From Neisseria lactamica (GTDB taxonomy: Bacteria > Pseudomonadota > Gammaproteobacteria > Burkholderiales > Neisseriaceae), in the NCBI RefSeq assembly GCF_901482445.1, contig NZ_LR590477.1, positions 1,364,001-1,428,000 of the forward strand: a DNA stretch of 64,000 nt. The letters are read 5' to 3'. Positions 59,703-64,000 of the stretch are shown one piece after another; positions within the stretch are counted from its first letter, which is position 1; each line of letters starts with the position of its first letter. Under the pieces are notes generated by a model that worked only from the letters and a program-made list of their open reading frames with translations, was not told where the DNA came from and ran no database searches. Made by a program: the position numbers and the translations under genes.

Positions 59703-60203
59703 TCAGTCTAAAGACCGGAACTGCCGTCTGAAATACAGCAGCGCGGGGCGTTTGCACCCGCAGTTTTTGATTTCGTCGAGCCTGACGTAAAACACAAAAT
59801 GCGTGCCGATTTCATGTTTGCCGACAATATGCCCGTGCAGGTGCGCCAACGCGCCCTCTATTTCAAGCTGTCCGGTTTTGCCGCGATGCCAGATGTGGTA
59901 GGCAAACCGCTCTTCGGGCGACAGGCCGGTCAGCCCGGCAAAATGTTCGGCAACATCCTGATGTTCGTCCGCCAGCATATTGATGCACAGTCTGCCGTTT
60001 TCCGACAGAATCGGGACAATCCGCGCGCCCCGGTTGATGCACAGCATCACGGTCGGCGGCTCGTCCGTCACCGGCGCAACCGCCGTCATCGTGATGCCGT
60101 AACGCCCTGCCGCCCCGTCTGTCGTGATGACGCAGACCCCTGCCGCAAAAGATGCCATCGCATCGCGGAACGAAATTTGAAAATTTTTCTGCAAATCCGT
60201 CAT
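59703..60203 (-). CDS. hpaC: Flavin reductase (HpaC-like small subunit)
   Basis: 166 residues with the flavin-reductase split-barrel pattern (FAAGVCVITTDGAAGRYGIT near 18-37, INMLADEHQDVAEHFAG near 94). It supplies reduced flavin; homologues serve 4-hydroxyphenylacetate 3-monooxygenase. No monooxygenase partner is adjacent. It lies next to nadR/farR, whose effector is 4-hydroxyphenylacetate, so the linkage is functionally suggestive. Confidence 0.8.
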   Translation of the reverse strand: MTDLQKNFQISFRDAMASFAAGVCVITTDGAAGRYGITMTAVAPVTDEPPTVMLCINRGARIVPILSENGRLCINMLADEHQDVAEHFAGLTGLSPEERFAYHIWHRGKTGQLEIEGALAHLHGHIVGKHEIGTHFVFYVRLDEIKNCGCKRPALLYFRRQFRSLD

Positions 60204-60317
60204 TTTTCCCCTTTAAGCCGTCCCCTATATAAGAATGCTGCACACAAGGCACTCCCTATGTGCAGCAATCCCGATCCGGAATCCCGCCGGGCGGGCGTTT
60301 CCGCGCATTGCGGCATT

Positions 60318-60758
60318 TTACGGATTCAGCGCATCCCTGATTTTGGCGAGATCCGCCAGCAGCTCCGTAAGCATCAGCATTTTCTCGCGGCCCAGCACTT
60401 CCTCGATAGCGTCGTAACGCTCGTCCACTTCTTCGCCGATTTCCTCATACAGCTTCTCGCCCTCGTCAGTCAGCTTCAGAAAAACGCGGCGTTGGTCGTT
60501 GGAAGGTTTCAGGCGGACGACCAGGCCCGCTTTTTCAAGGCGGGTCAGGATGCCGGTCAGGCTGGGGCGCAGGATGCACGCCTGATTCGCCAAATCTTGA
60601 AAGTCCAGCGTGCCGTTTTCCGCCAAAAGCCGGATAATCCGCCACTGCTGATCGGTAATGTTTGCCTGACCCAAAATAGGTCTGAATTGGGTCATCAGGG
60701 CTTCCCTTGCCTGCACCAGGCCGATATTGATGGAAGCGTGTTTGGATGGGGTAGCCAT
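60318..60758 (-). CDS. nadR: MarR-family repressor NadR/FarR
   Basis: 146 residues with a winged helix-turn-helix (LDFQDLANQACILRPSLTGI near 52-71, VRLKPSNDQRRVFLKLTDEG wing near 82-101). It matches NadR (FarR) of N. meningitidis, which represses nadA and farAB and is released by 4-hydroxyphenylacetate. The farAB operon is at 5498-8220 in the same window. The upstream gap 60759-61066 holds no gene but an A/T-rich patch at about 60900-60945 that may be its promoter. Confidence 0.92.
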   Translation of the reverse strand: MATPSKHASINIGLVQAREALMTQFRPILGQANITDQQWRIIRLLAENGTLDFQDLANQACILRPSLTGILTRLEKAGLVVRLKPSNDQRRVFLKLTDEGEKLYEEIGEEVDERYDAIEEVLGREKMLMLTELLADLAKIRDALNP

Positions 60759-61066
60759 TGCTCAAGTCTCCAAGTTGTCGAAAATCAAACCCTCAAACCG
60801 TCTGCGGGCATCATTTTGATACGACCGTTATACAACAAAACGAACAGATGGGGAAAATATGCCGCAAACCGCATCGGATTGCCGATTATCCTGTCCGAAA
60901 ATATTTTAATGGTTATATCTTAATCTATTTTTCCCATAATCACAACAAGGGATTACACCGGCAGGCGCGCCGGCTCTTTCCCAAAAAACAAAAGCCGCCG
61001 CATCCGCCGCGCAAGGCATATGCCGTTTTATTCTCTACATAGCGGAAAGTTTAACAAAAACAAAGG

Positions 61067-61576
61067 TTAACCGAAAACATCCGCCTGAAAAATTCTTGCG
61101 CGTAAGCCCCAATAACTACTGATTCCCGTCGTATAGTGGACCATTTTCCCATTTTTGACCAAAACGACAGTCGGCGTTGCCACAATCCGCCAAGACCTTG
61201 CCAAACCCCCGTCCTCATCGTTGACCGTCGGAAAGCCCAAGCCGCGTTTTTCCATATACGCCCCCACTTCCGCCGAACTGCCGGAACGTACCGCCACGCC
61301 GACGACCGGAACGCCGTCCGCCGCCAAATCATCGATTATCGGCGACTGATAACGGCACACGCCGCACCAGCTTCCCCAAAAATACACCAAAACCGCCCTA
61401 TCCCGTCCCAATTGTTCCAAAGTCAGCCGCTGCCCCGACAGCAGGGTCAAAACCTGCCGCGCCGCGCCCGCCGGTTCGTCGGGCTTGCGTACCCAATCCA
61501 AAAACAGCGACACCAATAAAAACACCAATACCGTCCGAACGGCAAATTTGATGCCCGAAAGCAGTTTCTTTTTCAT
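61067..61576 (-). CDS. Membrane-anchored thioredoxin-like protein (TlpA/ScsD type)
   Basis: 169 residues from the ATG at 61576. N-terminal membrane anchor (VRTVLVFLLVSLFLDW near 11-26), then a periplasmic thioredoxin fold with active site WCGVC near 71-75 and cis-proline ATPTV near 134-138. Probably a disulfide oxidoreductase. It lies downstream of tRNA-Lys, separated by a terminator. Confidence 0.87.
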   Translation of the reverse strand: MKKKLLSGIKFAVRTVLVFLLVSLFLDWVRKPDEPAGAARQVLTLLSGQRLTLEQLGRDRAVLVYFWGSWCGVCRYQSPIIDDLAADGVPVVGVAVRSGSSAEVGAYMEKRGLGFPTVNDEDGGLARSWRIVATPTVVLVKNGKMVHYTTGISSYWGLRARIFQADVFG

Positions 61577-61617
61577 ACGCCCCCAAACGGTACGCCCGCG
61601 CAACCTGCAGGCAAACA

Positions 61618-61646
61618 AAAAAGCCAAGTCCTAAAACTTGGCTTCC
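61618..61646 (-). terminator. Terminator of tRNA-Lys
   Basis: Stem AAGCCAAGT/ACTTGGCTT followed by TTTTTTGTTTG on the minus strand, just past the tRNA. Confidence 0.9.
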
Positions 61647-61653
61647 GGTTATC

Positions 61654-61729
61654 TGGTGGGTCGTGAGCGATTCGAACGCTCGACCAACGGATTAAAAGTC
61701 CGCTGCTCTACCGGCTGAGCTAACGACCC
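61654..61729 (-). tRNA. tRNA-Lys (anticodon TTT)
   Basis: A 76-nt cloverleaf with encoded CCA on the minus strand: acceptor GGGTCGT/ACGACCC, anticodon loop CTTTTAA. Confidence 0.97.
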
Positions 61730-61939
61730 GATAAGCCGTGCATTATACAGCACCATCCTGCCTCGTCAAGCAAATTTTACAGGCTTAATTGCAGGCCACT
61801 GTTTGCACGGGATATTTTGGCAACAGATTTTCACAATCCGCCGCATACCGTGTAAAAGTTCGCACAAGGAAAGGCAAACCGCCCGAAATCAATGTACACT
61901 TTCCGCCCGTTTCCCAAACTGCACACAGAAACACACATT

Positions 61940-63019
61940 ATGAACATACAAAACATCCGCACCCTCCTTGAAACTGTCAGTATTCCGAATACGGCACGCA
62001 CGCTCGGCAGCGAAAAGGCCGTCCGCTCGGTCGAACAGCGTTCAGACGGCATCCATATCGCCCTGCATTTCGGCTTCCCCGTCGCGCACATTGCCGCCGC
62101 CGTCGCCGATTCCGTGCAAGAAACCCTGATGCCCGAAACAGGCAACACACACATCCATCTGTCCATGGACACGGAAATCGGCACACACAAAGTCCAGCCC
62201 GGCGTTACCACCATCAAAGGTGTGAAAAACATCATCGCCGTCGCATCGGGAAAAGGCGGCGTGGGCAAATCAACAACCACCGCCAACCTTGCCGCCGCGA
62301 TGGCGCGCATGGGCGCACGCGTCGGCGTGCTCGATGCCGACCTTTACGGCCCGAGCCAGCCCACGATGCTGGGGGTGGACGACCGCAAACCCGATCAGAA
62401 AAACCAAAAACTCATTCCCGTCGAATCTTCAGACGGCATACAGGTTATGTCCATCGGCTTTCTCGTCGATACCGACCAAGCCGTCGTCTGGCGCGGGCCG
62501 ATGGTCAGCCAAGCCTTGCAGCAACTGATGTTTCAAAGCGAGTGGGACGAAGTGGACTACCTGTTTATCGACCTGCCCCCGGGTACGGGCGACATCCAGC
62601 TCACGCTGTCCCAACGCATCCCCGTAACCGGTTCCGTCATCGTAACCACGCCGCAGGACATCGCGCTGATAGACGCACGCAAAGCCGTGGATATGTTCCG
62701 CAAGGTCAACATTCCCATTTTAGGCGTATTGGAAAATATGTCCGTCCACATCTGCACCAACTGCGGACACAGCGAAGCCCTGTTCGGCACGGACGGCGGC
62801 AAAGACTTGGCGGCACGCCTCAACGTCCCCCTGCTCGGACAGCTTCCATTAAGCCTGCCCGTGCGCGAAGCGATGGACGGCGGCACACCGGCGCAACTGT
62901 TCGACAAGCACCCCGCCATCGCCAAAATCTACACCGATGCAGCATTCCAAATCGCCCTGAGCATTGCCGACAAAGGCAAAGACTTCAGCAGCCGCTTCCC
63001 CAAAATCGTCGTCGAATAA
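61940..63019 (+). CDS. mrp: Mrp/ApbC Fe-S cluster carrier ATPase
   Basis: 359 residues from the ATG at 61940. N-terminal DUF59-like domain (1-85), then the deviant Walker A SGKGGVGKSTT at 103-113, switch motif DLPPGTGD near 211-218, and Cys272-x2-Cys275 that bridges the cluster between subunits. Two DUS copies lie within the coding region. It is divergent from tRNA-Lys. The start at 61892 would add 16 residues without support. Confidence 0.93.
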   Translation: MNIQNIRTLLETVSIPNTARTLGSEKAVRSVEQRSDGIHIALHFGFPVAHIAAAVADSVQETLMPETGNTHIHLSMDTEIGTHKVQPGVTTIKGVKNIIAVASGKGGVGKSTTTANLAAAMARMGARVGVLDADLYGPSQPTMLGVDDRKPDQKNQKLIPVESSDGIQVMSIGFLVDTDQAVVWRGPMVSQALQQLMFQSEWDEVDYLFIDLPPGTGDIQLTLSQRIPVTGSVIVTTPQDIALIDARKAVDMFRKVNIPILGVLENMSVHICTNCGHSEALFGTDGGKDLAARLNVPLLGQLPLSLPVREAMDGGTPAQLFDKHPAIAKIYTDAAFQIALSIADKGKDFSSRFPKIVVE

Positions 63020-63062
63020 AGCCCCGCCCGAAACCGCAATGCCGTCTGAAACCCCGCGCCTG

Positions 63063-63575
63063 CCGATACGCCGTCATTCCCGCGCAACGAGCCGTAGGGT
63101 GAGATGTAGGGTGGGCTGTAGGGTGGGCTTCAGCCCACCAATCCCACCATATCCACCAACTCCACCGATGTCGCCAATCCCACCGATTCCGCCGCATCAA
63201 AGGTTTTCGGCGAACCGGCGTGATTCGGCGGTTTCGGTTTTCGGCGGAAATGGCTGAATTGGTTGGATTTGACGGAATCGTTGGAATTGTTGAAATTGGC
63301 GGAGTTGGTTGGAATCGGTTGGATTTGACGGAATCGTTGGAATTGTTGAAATTGGCGGAGTTGGTTGGAATCGGTTGGATTGGTGGATGTGGTGGGCTGA
63401 AGCCCACCCTACAGCCCGCTTTGCACCTACAACCCACTTTGCACCCGCTGAAAGAAATATGCCGTCATTCCCGCGCAGGCGGGAATCCAGACCTGTCGGC
63501 ACAGAAACTTATCGGGTAAAACGGTTTCTTTAAATTTTACGTTCTAGATTCCCGCCTGCGCGGGAATGACGATTC
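63063..63575. repeat. Repeat-rich region downstream of mrp
   Basis: It begins with a DUS (63040-63051). GTAGGGTGGGCTTCAGCCCA at about 63118-63137 faces GGTGGGCTGAAGCCCACCCT at about 63391-63410. Between them a 56-bp unit is repeated in tandem (63261-63316, 63317-63372, then a third truncated start). Two dRS3 repeats follow at about 63464-63487 and 63546-63571. Small ORFs here are repeat translations. Confidence 0.85.
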
Positions 63576-63779
63576 GAGTATTCCTAATAGTAACCCGCCA
63601 CATCTCGCCTACATCCATCCTGCGTATTCGCCATACAGTCCTGTTCCGGAGCGCGCGGATAAGGCGCGATGCCGCCGGCGGGCATCATATTCTTGGAATA
63701 GCGCATTAAAAAGAGTATGATAATGGAAACACGGAAGATTCCGGCAATGCCCGTGCGCCGTTCCCGTCCGTCATTACGG
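63576..63779 (-). other. Gene-free stretch with a possible short minus-strand coding remnant
   Basis: The minus strand has an open frame ending NTQDGCRRDVAGYY at 63584, preceded by a short hydrophobic stretch (VSIIILFLMRY). It may be a tiny membrane protein or a remnant; no start with a ribosome-binding site stands out and I do not recognise it. Confidence 0.3.
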
Positions 63780-63978
63780 ACGCGCGAGGCGGATGCGTAA
63801 GGTGGGTTGTAAGGTAGGATGTAGGGTGGGACTGGTGGATGTGGTTGGAATTGACGGAATAGGCGTGATTGATGGATTTGGTAACATTGGTGGAGTTGGT
63901 GGAGTTGGTGGGCTGAAGCCCACCCTACAGCCCACCATACAACTACCGCCGTCATTCCCGCGCAGGCGGGAATCTAGA
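63780..63978. repeat. Second copy of the GTAGGGTGGGC element plus dRS3
   Basis: It contains GTAGGGTGGGA at about 63821, internal GGAGTTGGTGGAGTTGGTGG, a closing GGCTGAAGCCCACCCTACAG at about 63911-63930, and a dRS3 at about 63950-63975 near the window end. It is related to 63107-63420 but not a simple copy. Confidence 0.8.
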
Positions 63979-64000
63979 CCTTTCGGCACGGAAACTTATC

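Noticed and set aside
63261..63372. Tandem repeats as a possible CRISPR or repeat-protein gene
   Set aside because: The 56-bp units are adjacent with no spacers, and the open frames are low-complexity repeat translations without a supported start.

Overview
The window comes from a pathogenic-group Neisseria, most probably N. meningitidis or a very close relative. The evidence is dense copies of the 12-mer DNA uptake sequence (ATGCCGTCTGAA), often as inverted pairs forming terminators; two Correia elements; many dRS3/NIME repeats; and recognisable meningococcal genes (pilF, farAB, slam1-autA, nadR/farR, pglI, an lgtG-like gene, tspB). Species and strain are inferred from recalled family knowledge, not from a search.

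Layout. 1-9.7 kb: 5' end of pilF, tRNA-Arg(CCT), ispB, ribosomal protein genes rplU-rpmA and rpmB-rpmG, a UbiM-like hydroxylase, farAB efflux, queF and a queuosine-precursor transporter. 10-16.6 kb: M23 peptidoglycan peptidase, an RpfE-like gene, slam1 and the phase-variable autotransporter autA. 16.6-21.9 kb: NIME repeats, hemJ-like and CYTH genes, folA, aroG, a decayed surface-protein gene and comEA. 22.1-27.7 kb: a complete rRNA operon on the minus strand (16S, tRNA-Ile, tRNA-Ala, 23S, 5S) with boxA and a strong promoter. 27.7-32.3 kb: a pseudouridine-synthase remnant, a trimeric autotransporter gene behind a poly-G promoter, coaD, a BI-1 membrane protein, yggX, rlmH and rsfS. 32.6-40.7 kb: an integrated filamentous phage of the Nf/MDA type. 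41-64 kb: nadD, carbonic anhydrase, an ABC permease, thrB, ubiG, a tryptophan-type permease, an lgtG-like gene, gmhB, a PlsC-family acyltransferase, a DUF45 hydrolase, tyrS, pglI, ychF, a bestrophin-like gene, fhs, a murU-like gene, an hpaC-like reductase, nadR/farR, a thioredoxin-like gene, tRNA-Lys and mrp.

The most interesting structure is the prophage. It splits a low-GC minus-strand gene of unknown function between nadD and rsfS. The N-terminal 111 codons lie at 41028-40696 and the last 74 codons plus stop at 32627-32403; they rejoin in frame across a shared AAACAT hexamer present at both prophage ends. The phage carries Rep, an SSB-like protein, coat proteins, a 22-codon single-TM micro-gene, TspB, a Zot-type ATPase and an IS110/Piv-type recombinase gene interrupted by an amber codon. 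It also has a roughly 215-bp imperfect inverted repeat and strong hairpins at the start of rep. Its attenuator-like leader has a second copy beside a Correia element at 594-671.

Surface-variation states read directly from the tracts: autA has 12 AAGC repeats and is out of frame (OFF); the lgtG-like gene has 9 C and is OFF; pglI has 13 G and is in frame (ON). The trimeric autotransporter has a 12-G run inside its promoter spacer, giving 19 bp between -35 and -10. A surface-protein pseudogene starts with a 6-A run where 7 A would restore its signal peptide. FarR/NadR, the known repressor of farAB, is encoded in the same window about 53 kb from its target operon.
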